From NCBI GenBank assembly GCA_947454485.1, contig CANGJJ010000002.1, positions 62,001 to 126,000 of the forward strand: a stretch of DNA of 64,000 nt, given 5' to 3'. The DNA is from Beijerinckiaceae bacterium (GTDB lineage: Bacteria; Pseudomonadota; Alphaproteobacteria; Rhizobiales; Beijerinckiaceae). This document shows, piece after piece, positions 7,455-15,887 of the stretch (position 1 is the stretch's first letter; the number at the start of each line of letters is the position of its first letter). Both the position numbers and the translations under genes were made by a program. The notes under the pieces were generated by a model, which was not told the DNA's origin, did not search any database, and worked only from the letters and a program-made list of their open reading frames with translations.

Positions 7455-8795
7455 ATGAGTCGAACCCTGTATGGCAGGCTGCCCTTGCCCACCGCCCGAC
7501 GCGCGCTTGTCGCTGCCTCTGTCGCGGTTGCGCTGGCGCTTGGCCTGACGGGCTGCGGCAAAGACGCGGCCGACCGCAATACAGCGATCCTTGATGTCAT
7601 CGACCTGCCCGGCGATGCCGCTGCCTCTGCCCAAGAGACAGTTGCGGGCGAGCCTGCCTCTGGCGAGGCCACCCAAGCGCAGGTTCGCGAATTATTCGCC
7701 ACCACGCCTGATTATCCCGACCAGTTTCGGCGCGGCCCCGTTCAATTCGGGGACCGCCAGCTGACCAATCGGCCCCCGATCGCGGGCGCCCTCCCGCAGC
7801 AGGCGCAAAGCCCTGCCATCCCCCCGCCTCCGCCGAGTGCGCGCCTGCAGGCATCCCCGCCCGTTAGCCCCCAGACGCCCGCACCAAGCTTTGCAGGCGC
7901 AACGCAGCTCGCGAGCTTCGACCATTCGCCCTTCCCCTTTGCCGGGTCGCGACCGGGCTTTGAGACGCCCTTCTTCAATGTGTCTGAGGCTGGGCGGCGC
8001 GGCCACCGCACCGGCAGCGGGCGCGTCTATTGGGCCCATGAGACCTATAGCGAGCGCCGCTCTTTGCTGCATGTGCCAGAGGGCTTCAATCCCGAGAAGC
8101 CGGCTGTTCTTGTGCTCTTCTTCCATGGCCATCGCGCAAGGCTCGAGCGCGATATCCAAAAGCGCTATCTCATTGCCGATCAAATCACCGCTTCGGGGAT
8201 GAATGCGGCGATTGTCGCGCCGCAATTTGCCATTGAGGCAAATGATTCCAGCATTGGCCGTTTCTGGGAGCCGGGCTTTATGAAAGCCTATCTCGATGAG
8301 GCAGCCGACAAAATGGCGCGGATGATGGGCCGCCCCGCAGCGCGCGCCGCTTTCGAGCGCATGCCTGTGATTGTGATTGGCTATAGCGGGGGCTTTGAGC
8401 CCACCGGCTATGCGCTGAAGAATAGCGGCATTCAAAACCGCATCAGAGGCGTTGTGCTGCTCGATGCCGCCTATGGTCATCACCAGACTTTCGCTGATTG
8501 GATGAAGGCCCAGCGCAATGGCTTCTTCCTCAGCGCCTATACAAGCTCCACAGCGGGCGGCAACCAGCAGATCATGCGCGCGCTGGATGAGGCGGGCCTT
8601 GATTATCGCACTTCCATGCCGAGCCAATTGTCGCGCGGCAGTGCGATCTTTGTCTCAGCCCCTGTCTCGCATGAAGATTATGTCACCCGCGCTTGGGCGC
8701 ATTACCCCATCGCCGACCTTCTGCAACGCCTGCCCGATTTGCCAACCCGCAAAAGCGCGGAGGCCATGGCGCGACTTGAACCAAAGGCGCGCTGA
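7455..8795 (+). CDS. Exported lipoprotein with alpha/beta-hydrolase-like domain
   Basis: From the ATG at 7455 the protein has 446 residues. An upstream TTG at 7401 is less likely because it would bury the signal peptide. ALALGLTGCGKDA is a lipoprotein signal with lipobox LTGC. Residues of about 50-170 are a low-complexity Pro/Ala/Gln linker. The C-terminal part has features of serine hydrolases: FFHGHRARLERD after a strand, and VIGYSGGFEP resembling a GxSxG nucleophile elbow. Substrate and family are unknown; a cell-envelope esterase or peptidase is one possibility. Confidence 0.75.
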   Translation: MSRTLYGRLPLPTARRALVAASVAVALALGLTGCGKDAADRNTAILDVIDLPGDAAASAQETVAGEPASGEATQAQVRELFATTPDYPDQFRRGPVQFGDRQLTNRPPIAGALPQQAQSPAIPPPPPSARLQASPPVSPQTPAPSFAGATQLASFDHSPFPFAGSRPGFETPFFNVSEAGRRGHRTGSGRVYWAHETYSERRSLLHVPEGFNPEKPAVLVLFFHGHRARLERDIQKRYLIADQITASGMNAAIVAPQFAIEANDSSIGRFWEPGFMKAYLDEAADKMARMMGRPAARAAFERMPVIVIGYSGGFEPTGYALKNSGIQNRIRGVVLLDAAYGHHQTFADWMKAQRNGFFLSAYTSSTAGGNQQIMRALDEAGLDYRTSMPSQLSRGSAIFVSAPVSHEDYVTRAWAHYPIADLLQRLPDLPTRKSAEAMARLEPKAR

Positions 8796-8864
8796 CACAG
8801 ACCAAGCCTTGTCTTAACTATTCTTGCTCTCTACGATTCCTTTGATCCTTTAGGAGATTCGCTG

Positions 8865-9965
8865 TTGTCCCGTTCTTTGCCCCTGACGCGCCGCGCCTTT
8901 GCAACATTCGCCCTCACCGCAGGCCTTGGCCTCACGGATGCGCTGGCAGCTGATCTGTCGCCCAATGATGTCGCGCGCTACCTCGCGGGCATGGCGCCCC
9001 TTCCCGGCTCCAAACTCGAAGCGCTCTGCAATGAGCCGGCTTGGCGCATTCATGCGCAGCAACTCGATGCGGCATGGAAGCGACTTGAGAGCGAACAGCT
9101 GACCCATATCCGCGCATGGTCGGCCGCCAATGTCACTTCACCCAATCGCACCCTGCTCTATATGTTCAGCGGGCCGGATTATCTTTATGCGCGCAGCTTC
9201 TATCCTGATGCGCGCCATTATGTGCTAGCGGGTCTGGAAGCGCCGGGCCTTGCGCCTAATGTCGCGGGGATGTCGGCTGGCGAGCGCCAGCGCGGTCTCG
9301 ACAATCTGCGCATTTCAATGAAGACGATTCTCAATGCGAGCTTCTTCGTTACCGCCGATATGCAAAAGGAGCTGCATGGTCAGGGCTTCCTCGGTGTGCT
9401 GCCGGTGCTCTTCGTCTTTCTGGCCCGTTCGGAGATGGAGATCCGCTCGGTCACTTATGTGAAGCTGCGCGAAGATGGCGATCTCGACACTGTGCCAGCG
9501 CCTCTGCCCAACCGTCCCTCGGGCGTGAAAATCACCTTCTATGATCGCGCCAAATCCACCGAACGCACGCTCACTTATTTCAGCATTGATCTGTCGAATG
9601 CGGGATTGGCGACAAGCCCCTTCCCAAAATTCATCGACAAGCAAGGCCCCTCGGACGCGTTCTTCAAAAGCGCCTCCTATCTCGTTCACGGCTCGAACTT
9701 CGCACGCATCCGCACCGCTTTGCTCGATCGCACCACGCGCATCATTCAAGATGACACGGGCGTGCGGCTCGACGACTATAACAAGACGCAATGGTCGGTG
9801 ACGGCTTTTGGCAAATATACGCGCCCCATTCCGATCTTCGATGGCATGTATCAACCCTCGATGGCGCGCTTCTTTCAGGAGAGCAAGCCAGCGCCGCTCA
9901 ACTTCCGCCTTGGCTATGGCTTTGGCGTGAACACAACGGGCTTGCTACTCGCCACACGGCGTTGA
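8865..9965 (+). CDS. Exported protein of unknown function (possible Tat substrate)
   Basis: The protein has 366 residues from TTG at 8865, with AGGAG eight bases upstream and no better ATG nearby. The N-terminus has LTRRAFATFALTAGLGL, a twin-arginine pattern followed by a hydrophobic stretch and an ALA cleavage site. The mature part has no motif I recognise; it includes NRTLLYMFSGPDYLYARSFY and a hydrophobic FLGVLPVLFVFLARSEM. It follows the lipoprotein at 7455 by 69 bases and may share its transcript. No function is assigned. Confidence 0.75.
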   Translation: MSRSLPLTRRAFATFALTAGLGLTDALAADLSPNDVARYLAGMAPLPGSKLEALCNEPAWRIHAQQLDAAWKRLESEQLTHIRAWSAANVTSPNRTLLYMFSGPDYLYARSFYPDARHYVLAGLEAPGLAPNVAGMSAGERQRGLDNLRISMKTILNASFFVTADMQKELHGQGFLGVLPVLFVFLARSEMEIRSVTYVKLREDGDLDTVPAPLPNRPSGVKITFYDRAKSTERTLTYFSIDLSNAGLATSPFPKFIDKQGPSDAFFKSASYLVHGSNFARIRTALLDRTTRIIQDDTGVRLDDYNKTQWSVTAFGKYTRPIPIFDGMYQPSMARFFQESKPAPLNFRLGYGFGVNTTGLLLATRR

Positions 9966-10015
9966 TTTTATCGCAGCGCGCGGCACAATCCATCTATTGA
10001 GATTCGGGGAATGTC

Positions 10016-10222
10016 ATGCGCTGCGAGATTTGTGACGGGACAGGATTTCGCATGGTCAAGGCCACAGCCGTGCCTTGCGTTGAATGCGGCGGCTGCGGCT
10101 TTTCCCATTGTTGCGATGGCCTGCAAGCCTGCGGCGAAGTCGAAGGTGATACGCGCCTCTTGCGTCGTCAGCCCATGCCCGAGACGACGCCACAAGAGGC
10201 GCAAAACCCCTCAGTTGACTGA
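10016..10222 (+). CDS. Small zinc-ribbon-like protein
   Basis: The 68-residue product has paired cysteines, CEICDGTGF near residue 3 and CVECGGCGF near residue 23, followed by HCCDG. These resemble the CxxCxGxG knuckles of DnaJ-type zinc ribbons. A single zinc site is likely. GGGGA precedes the ATG. The last 12 bases overlap the tail of the gene on the opposite strand. The role is unknown. Confidence 0.65.
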   Translation: MRCEICDGTGFRMVKATAVPCVECGGCGFSHCCDGLQACGEVEGDTRLLRRQPMPETTPQEAQNPSVD

Positions 10223-10738
10223 GGGGGGTGTATTGGCCAGGACGCGCACGGAGGCGTCGAGGCTGAACAAACCGCCGCGCACTTCTGACGACAACAAGAA
10301 GCGCACCAGCTCGGCCTTGCCGATATTGGTCTCACTCGTGCAGTTCATGAAGAACGAGCGCGAATAGGGACGCTGCACCACTTTGGCGATCTGCGACTTC
10401 ACCTCATGGAAATGTTCCCATGTGCCGTCGCGATGTGCATTGATGATCTGGCGATGGGCTGCATTGTAGAAGCGGCGCAAGACACCATTGGCGGGGCTAC
10501 GCGGCCCCTTCTTCAGATGGTCGCGCAAAAAGCACACAATGGCGACAGCCCCCACAACGCCGTCGCGCTGCGCTTGCGGCTTGCCAGCTGCACCACCGCC
10601 CCAAGCCAGTGTGAGGAAGTTCTGCAGCGCATTGAAAAGGATCGACACATGCTCTTCTTCACTCGCCTCAACGAGGAGATCCTGGAAGAGAACATCGATC
10701 ATTTCCGGCGCAATCGCCTCGAGCCACTGATTGGTCAT
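10211..10738 (-). CDS. Hypothetical protein
   Basis: I do not recognise this 175-residue, apparently soluble protein. It starts at the ATG at 10738, or at a GTG nine bases earlier. The N-terminal half looks helical and acidic (QWLEAIAPEMIDVLFQDLLVEASEEEH), followed by a Gly/Ala patch and a basic middle. No signal peptide or catalytic motif is visible. It converges with the zinc-ribbon gene with a 12-base overlap. Confidence 0.6.
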   Translation of the reverse strand: MTNQWLEAIAPEMIDVLFQDLLVEASEEEHVSILFNALQNFLTLAWGGGAAGKPQAQRDGVVGAVAIVCFLRDHLKKGPRSPANGVLRRFYNAAHRQIINAHRDGTWEHFHEVKSQIAKVVQRPYSRSFFMNCTSETNIGKAELVRFLLSSEVRGGLFSLDASVRVLANTPPSVN

Positions 10739-10847
10739 GTCACCCACCGTTCCACCTGTTAAGGGACGGTCGCGGGGGGCTATTTCTTAAGGGGCTGCGC
10801 CGGTTTTTTGGGCAAAACCGCGCAAAGCCCCGCAGCTGCTGGGCTTA

Positions 10848-10881
10848 ATAAAAAGGGGCGGCACCTTTCGGCCCGCCCCTT
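10848..10881 (-). terminator. Terminator after the L,D-transpeptidase gene
   Basis: On the reverse strand AAGGGGCGG and CCGCCCCTT (10853-10861 and 10873-10881) form a nine-base-pair stem. It is followed by a T run, seen as the A run at 10849-10854. Confidence 0.8.
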
Positions 10882-10903
10882 CATCCTGATCTCAGGAAGA
10901 GAC

Positions 10904-11518
10904 TTACTTGACGACGACCTTCGCGCCGACCTTCACGCGCGTATAAAGGTCGATCACGTCGATATTGCGCATGCGGATGCAACCAGAGGAGGCATCATGC
11001 CCGATGGTCTCAGGCTCATTGGTGCCATGGATGCGATAGAGCGTGTCGCGGCCATTCTTGTCGAAAAGATAGAGCGCGCGCGCGCCCAGCGGATTATCAG
11101 GACCCCCGGGCAGGCCACCAGCCGCCAGAGTGGGCTTCAGATGGGGCCAGCGGGCGACCATATCGGCGGGGGGCGTCCAATGAGGCCATTCAGCCTTGTG
11201 ACCAACGCTCGCCGTGCCGGTCCAGCCCTGCGCCTCATCGCCCGTGGCGACGCCATAGCGGATGGCCTTTTTGTTCGGCAGAACGAAATAGAGGAAATGA
11301 GCATCCGTATCGATGACGATGGAGCCGGGGGCCTCAGTCGTCTCATAGGCGACTTCATAACGCTCGAATTGCGGCTCAAGCGGATAGGTCGCCACTTCAG
11401 CCATCAGCTTGGCATCACGGGCATTCAGGGACGGATCGGGCAAAGGACGCACGACCGGATTACAGGCGGCAAGGCCCAGCGACATCAAAAGAAGAACAGA
11501 AAGCCGTACCGCGCGCAT
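10904..11518 (-). CDS. L,D-transpeptidase (YkuD family) lipoprotein
   Basis: This 204-residue protein has the signature of the YkuD catalytic domain near its end: HGT at about 164, GHDASSGCIRM with His174 and catalytic Cys180. These enzymes make 3-3 cross-links in peptidoglycan or attach proteins to it. The start at 11518 is chosen because MRAVRLSVLLLMSLGLAAC is a lipoprotein signal with lipobox LAAC (Cys19). The frame upstream is open but lacks a plausible N-terminus. It is divergent from the MFS transporter and ends at a clear terminator. Confidence 0.93.
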   Translation of the reverse strand: MRAVRLSVLLLMSLGLAACNPVVRPLPDPSLNARDAKLMAEVATYPLEPQFERYEVAYETTEAPGSIVIDTDAHFLYFVLPNKKAIRYGVATGDEAQGWTGTASVGHKAEWPHWTPPADMVARWPHLKPTLAAGGLPGGPDNPLGARALYLFDKNGRDTLYRIHGTNEPETIGHDASSGCIRMRNIDVIDLYTRVKVGAKVVVK

Positions 11519-11594
11519 CGTCAGCCCCGGAAAGTCGTCGAGAATCGTATGAGCACCGTGTAACACAAAAGTGATGACACTTCGCAAGGTGGAA

Positions 11595-12791
11595 ATGAGC
11601 CCGATGACCAAAAGCCGCGCATGGCTGCTCCCAGCCCTTTGCCTTGCAGGGCTTGCAGCCAATGTGTCGGGGCGAACGCTCGAACCCCTGATCAGCGTTA
11701 TTTCAGCCGAATTTTCAGTTGGTGTGGCCATTGGCGCCCTGCTGACCTCTTTCTATGCCCTGCCCTTCGCGCTCGGACAGCCGCTTCTGGGGCCGATGGG
11801 GGACATTTATGGCAAGCAGCGCACTCTCAAGATCTGCTTGTGGATATTGACGATGTCGTTGTTCGGCGCGGCATCAGCGACAAGTTTTGACGCCCTCTCG
11901 CTCGCCCGCATCATCGCAGGCTTTGCAGCGGGCGGGGTTGTGCCGGCCTGTATGGCCACAATCGGCGATGCCTATCCGCCTGAAAAGCGACAGGTGGCCA
12001 TTTCGATCTTCGTGACCATGGGCATGATGGCGCAGATTTTCGCCACCAGCGCTTCGGGCCTTTTGGGCGAGACGATTGGCTGGCGCATGTCGCTACTGGG
12101 CACCGCTATCATCGCACTGATCGGCACTTTGGCTGCGACCTTCATTTTGAAAACACCGCAGCGCACGAGCCAAGACCATTTCAGCGTCGGCCTCGCGCTC
12201 GGCAATTACAAACTCGTCTTCCGCAATCCCAAAGCGGTGCTGTGTTATTCAACCGTCTTTCTGGAAGGCATCGGCCTTTACGGCATTCTGCCTTACATGG
12301 GCGATCTGTTGAGCCGCGAAGGAGAAGCGCGCATCACAGAGGCTGGCATTGTGATTGGCGCGCTGGGTGCGGGCGGGCTTGTCTATGTCGCCTGCGTCTC
12401 CAGCTTACTGAAATTTTTTCATCGCCGTCACTTCATGTGGGTTGGCGGCCTGTTGATGATTGTGGGGCCAGTCTCACTCGCGCTTCATCTGGAGTGGCGG
12501 ACTATTGCGGCAGCCTTTGCCATCACTGGCCTGGGCTTCATGCTCCTGCACAATTCCATTCAAACCGAAGCGGTGGAGCTTGCACCTGCTGCGCGTCAAT
12601 CAGCCTATTCGCTTCATGCCTTTTGTTTCTTCACTGGACAGGCGAGCGGGCCGCCGCTCTTTGGCGCAGCGGTGATGATACTGAGCGAGCCTGTAGCCCT
12701 CTGTCTCAGCGCCTTCATATTGGCGACCACCGGCATCAGCATGTCGATCCTGTTTGGACGGCTGGCGCGCGGCGAGCAACAGGCTCAGTGA
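11595..12791 (+). CDS. MFS transporter
   Basis: This protein of about 398 residues has roughly twelve hydrophobic segments. It also has the loop-2/3 motif of the major facilitator superfamily, GPMGDIYGKQRTLK (compare G-x-x-x-D-R/K-x-G-R/K). The substrate cannot be read from the sequence; drug or metabolite efflux is possible. The start is uncertain: AAGGTGG precedes ATG at 11595, while 11571 (GTG) and 11604 (ATG) are in frame. The last 56 bases overlap the 3' end of the LysR gene on the other strand. Confidence 0.88.
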   Translation: MSPMTKSRAWLLPALCLAGLAANVSGRTLEPLISVISAEFSVGVAIGALLTSFYALPFALGQPLLGPMGDIYGKQRTLKICLWILTMSLFGAASATSFDALSLARIIAGFAAGGVVPACMATIGDAYPPEKRQVAISIFVTMGMMAQIFATSASGLLGETIGWRMSLLGTAIIALIGTLAATFILKTPQRTSQDHFSVGLALGNYKLVFRNPKAVLCYSTVFLEGIGLYGILPYMGDLLSREGEARITEAGIVIGALGAGGLVYVACVSSLLKFFHRRHFMWVGGLLMIVGPVSLALHLEWRTIAAAFAITGLGFMLLHNSIQTEAVELAPAARQSAYSLHAFCFFTGQASGPPLFGAAVMILSEPVALCLSAFILATTGISMSILFGRLARGEQQAQ

Positions 12792-13986
12792 GCGCTGCGC
12801 AAGCAGTCCGAATCTCCTTTAAAAATGCGGATTGGAAGGGCGTCGGCAACCAGCTGGCGCGATAGGTCAGGCCGACATAGCGCGGCGCATGGGCAACATC
12901 GAGCCCATCGATAAAGGCGAGGGCTTGATGGCCATCAAGCTCGATATGACGGCGCGACAAAATCGAGATGCGATCACTCGTCGTCAGCAAAGCACTGATC
13001 GTTGCCTCACAGCTCGTTTCAAATTGCACGACATGGGGCAGCTTGGTACGTTTGAGAAACTCATTCAGCACCGCACGGCGCGGCAAACCCTCGCTTGGAA
13101 AAATCCATTCATAAGGTGCCAGATCATGCGCGCGTACATCCACTTGCCCCAATAAGGGATGACCCATGCGACAGACAATCGCATAAGGATCTTCGAACAA
13201 AGGCTCATCCATCAAATCAGACAAAGGCGGCGGCGTGCGCAAGGCGCCGATCAAAATATCAATGCCGCCATTCTTCAATTCTTGAACAAGAGTTGCATAG
13301 CTGCCTTCACGCACCTCAACGCGATGCGTGCGATCTTGCAACAAGAGCTGTTCTGTCGCGCGCGCCAATAAATGGCGAGGGGCGAGAGCCAGCACACCAA
13401 TGCGCAAACTCGCGCGCCCGGCAAAGCTGCGCCCAATCTCTTCGCGCGCTGACCCGATCTCGCTTTGCGCCAGAGCAAAGCGGCGCGCCAATTCTGCGCC
13501 CACATCCGACACCGCAAGCCCCGCTGCCGTACGTTTATAAAGGGGCTTGCCGATGATCTGCTCCAATTCGCGCGCGGGGCGCTGCAAACTGGGCTCTGCC
13601 AAGGCGAGCGCGCGGGCGGCGGCCCGGAAACTGCCATGCCGCCAGATCGCCAGAAGCGCGCGCAACTGCGCACTGGTGATCAGCGCTGACAGACGGCTCC
13701 CCGCCTTGCGCCCGCCACTGGCCTGCGACACCGCCTCGGCCATCTGGTCAAAGAAACGATCCGTTCGGCGGCGGAAGATCGCCCCCTCGTCTGTCGCAAA
13801 AGCCCCTTCGGGGCGGCGGTCGAACAAGCGCGCGCCCAGCTCTGCCTCCAGACGCGCCATAGAGCGGGTGAGCGCGGGCTGGCTCAGGCGCAAATCCTGC
13901 GCGGCGGCCGAGAGCGAGCCGCAGCGCGCCACGGCCTCAAAAGCTCGCAGCCGCCGCAAGCCAATCGGGGTCTCGTCACGCATCAT
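12736..13986 (-). CDS. LysR-type regulator with two N-terminal HTH domains
   Basis: The protein has 416 residues, about 110 more than a normal LysR protein. Residues 8-68 form a complete LysR winged HTH (LRRLRAFEAVARCGSLSAAA, then LSQPALTRSMARLEAELG). Residues 103-165 form a second HTH-like copy (LRALLAIWRHGSFRAAARAL, then AEPSLQRPARELEQIIG). The effector domain follows (IGVLALAPRHLL onward). GGAG lies five bases before the ATG. It is divergent from the amidohydrolase gene and probably controls the transporter island; that target is inference. Confidence 0.9.
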   Translation of the reverse strand: MMRDETPIGLRRLRAFEAVARCGSLSAAAQDLRLSQPALTRSMARLEAELGARLFDRRPEGAFATDEGAIFRRRTDRFFDQMAEAVSQASGGRKAGSRLSALITSAQLRALLAIWRHGSFRAAARALALAEPSLQRPARELEQIIGKPLYKRTAAGLAVSDVGAELARRFALAQSEIGSAREEIGRSFAGRASLRIGVLALAPRHLLARATEQLLLQDRTHRVEVREGSYATLVQELKNGGIDILIGALRTPPPLSDLMDEPLFEDPYAIVCRMGHPLLGQVDVRAHDLAPYEWIFPSEGLPRRAVLNEFLKRTKLPHVVQFETSCEATISALLTTSDRISILSRRHIELDGHQALAFIDGLDVAHAPRYVGLTYRASWLPTPFQSAFLKEIRTACAALTEPVARRAPAVQTGSTC

Positions 13987-14014
13987 AGCAACTCCAGCTT
14001 AGGGAAAAGTTATA

Positions 14015-14039
14015 CCCCTCACCGCCGTTTGAATAGGGG
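14015..14039. promoter_or_regulatory. Candidate LysR operator
   Basis: CCCCT at 14015-14019 and AGGGG at 14035-14039 form an inverted pair 15 bases apart, in the gap between the divergent LysR and amidohydrolase genes. Position and spacing fit a LysR-type T-N11-A-like site, but the arms are short and the match could be chance. Confidence 0.35.
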
Positions 14040-14101
14040 CTTGAGCGGCGGACATGCTTACATGCCGCCTGATTTCACACCGCTTGGCAGAGGAGAGACT
14101 G

Positions 14102-14962
14102 ATGGCCAGAGCTCACCAGAAAATCATCGACGTGCATTGCCATGTCGTATCGCCCGACCGGGTCGCCTATCCGCCCGCCCCGATTGGCGGCAAACAGTCA
14201 GATTGGTCGTCCGAGCGCCCCACGACCCCCGAGGCCCTGCTTGCCTCTATGGACGAGGCTGGCGTGACCAAGGCCGCTGTCGTTCAGGCCTCCACCGCCT
14301 ATGGCCACAACTCGTCTTATCTGGCCGATTCCATCGCGCGCTTTCCCGACCGCTTCACCGGCGTCTTCTCGGTTGATCCGCTCGATGCCACTGCCACCGC
14401 GCAGATGGACCATTGGGTCTCGCGCGGCATGACGGGCATGCGCGTTTTTACCACCGGCTCCACCATGCCCGGTCAGCAGACATGGCTTGATGATGAGCGC
14501 GCTTATCCTGTGTGGGAGAAAGCGGGTGAATTGAAACTTCCCGTGGCGATGCAGATGACGGCAGAAGGTATTCCGCTGTTGCTGACTTTGATCAAGCGCT
14601 TTCCCAAGACGAACTTTCTGCTCGATCATCTGGCGCGCCCCGTCATCAATGACGGCCCTCCCTATGCCAAAGCACAGAGCCTGTGGGATCTGGCTGCCTA
14701 TCCCAATGTCTATCTCAAACTCACCAGCCGCACGGTGGAACATTGTCAGCAAGGCGCATCAACGCCTGCAGCTTTCTGCCAAAAGCTGATGGAGACCTTC
14801 GGCTCCAAGCGCATTTTGTGGGGCTCAAACTATCCCGCGCATAATGACACACTGGTCAATATCGTGAACGAAACTTTGCATGTCATCGCCTCGCTCAGCG
14901 CAGAAGATCAGGCCAATATTCTGAGCGGCACGGCTGAAGCTCTCTATCCTTCTCTGGCGTGA
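14102..14962 (+). CDS. Amidohydrolase-2 family (COG3618-like) metal-dependent hydrolase
   Basis: The protein has 286 residues, starting at 14102 after AGGAGA. It has the TIM-barrel opening DVHCH (His12, His14), FLLDHLARP with His176, and near the end ILWGSNYPAH. Relatives include lactonases such as 2-pyrone-4,6-dicarboxylate hydrolase, where the last motif carries a catalytic Asp (GTDWP). Here Asn243 takes that place, as in some uncharacterised members. It heads the island transcribed away from the LysR gene and is followed after 7 bases by the decarboxylase-like gene. The substrate is unknown. Confidence 0.88.
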   Translation: MARAHQKIIDVHCHVVSPDRVAYPPAPIGGKQSDWSSERPTTPEALLASMDEAGVTKAAVVQASTAYGHNSSYLADSIARFPDRFTGVFSVDPLDATATAQMDHWVSRGMTGMRVFTTGSTMPGQQTWLDDERAYPVWEKAGELKLPVAMQMTAEGIPLLLTLIKRFPKTNFLLDHLARPVINDGPPYAKAQSLWDLAAYPNVYLKLTSRTVEHCQQGASTPAAFCQKLMETFGSKRILWGSNYPAHNDTLVNIVNETLHVIASLSAEDQANILSGTAEALYPSLA

Positions 14963-14969
14963 GGCACTC

Positions 14970-15866
14970 ATGAGCAAGCTCACTCTGTCTTGCGCGCTCA
15001 AGCGCTATCCCACAACCGAAGGCCTGCTCTCAGGCAAGGTGACGTCGCCGCAATTTGATCTCGACTTCCACGAGATTGAACCGATCCACGATGCGTTCAA
15101 GCCGATGGCGCGTGAACAAAAGTTCGACATCAGTGAGCTGGCGGTCTTCACCTTCTTGCAGGCCCATGTCTACAAAAAACCCGTGGTGCTGCTGCCTGTG
15201 GTTCTGGCCTCACGCTTTCAGCATGGCTGCATTGTTTACAACACTGACTTCCATCAAGAGCTGACGCCTGCGAGCCTGCGCGGCAAGAAAGTTGGTGTGC
15301 GCGCCTATACGCAGACCACCGGCGCTTGGGTGCGCAATATTCTATCGGTTGAGCATGGGCTCGATCTTGAAAGCGTCGAATGGGTGATCTTCGAAGGCGC
15401 GCATCTGGCTGAATATGAAGAGCCCTCTTTCGTCACGCGCGCACCGGCGGGCACAAAATTGTTGCCGATGCTGATGTCGGGCCAAGTTGACGCTGGCATC
15501 TTGGGCAATGATCTGCCCAATGATCCCAAGATCAAGCCAGTCATTCCTGATGCGGCCAAGGCTGGGCGTGCGTGGTTCGACAAAACAGGCCAGCTGCCGA
15601 TCAATCATATGCTCGTCGTCAAGCGCGACTTGCTGCGCTTGCGCCCTGATCTGGTGCGCGAAGTCTATAGCCTGTTCAAACGCTCGAAAGAACTCGCACC
15701 CGTGGCCGAGGGCGCGATTGATATGCGCCCCATCGGTTATGACGCTATCGCTCCGTCACTGGAGGTTGTGATTCAGCTCGCTTACGAGCAAAAGCTGATC
15801 CCAACGCGTTTTTCTGTCGACGAACTCTTTGCTGAATCCCGCGCGGTGCTGGGCGATCTCGCCTGA
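14970..15866 (+). CDS. 4,5-dihydroxyphthalate decarboxylase-like / substrate-binding-like protein
   Basis: The 298-residue protein has no signal peptide. It carries segments typical of the family annotated as 4,5-dihydroxyphthalate decarboxylase (Pht5-like), which has a periplasmic-binding-protein fold: LSGKVTSPQFDLDFHEIEP, FDISELAVFTFLQA, and LRGKKVGVRAYTQTTGAWVRN. Without a signal peptide an enzymatic role is more likely than transport. It lies 7 bases after the amidohydrolase and 21 bases before a TctC protein, so one operon is likely. Action on an aromatic dicarboxylate is inference from family and context. Confidence 0.8.
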   Translation: MSKLTLSCALKRYPTTEGLLSGKVTSPQFDLDFHEIEPIHDAFKPMAREQKFDISELAVFTFLQAHVYKKPVVLLPVVLASRFQHGCIVYNTDFHQELTPASLRGKKVGVRAYTQTTGAWVRNILSVEHGLDLESVEWVIFEGAHLAEYEEPSFVTRAPAGTKLLPMLMSGQVDAGILGNDLPNDPKIKPVIPDAAKAGRAWFDKTGQLPINHMLVVKRDLLRLRPDLVREVYSLFKRSKELAPVAEGAIDMRPIGYDAIAPSLEVVIQLAYEQKLIPTRFSVDELFAESRAVLGDLA

Positions 15867-15887
15867 GCCGTGCTGAAGGAGACTCAT

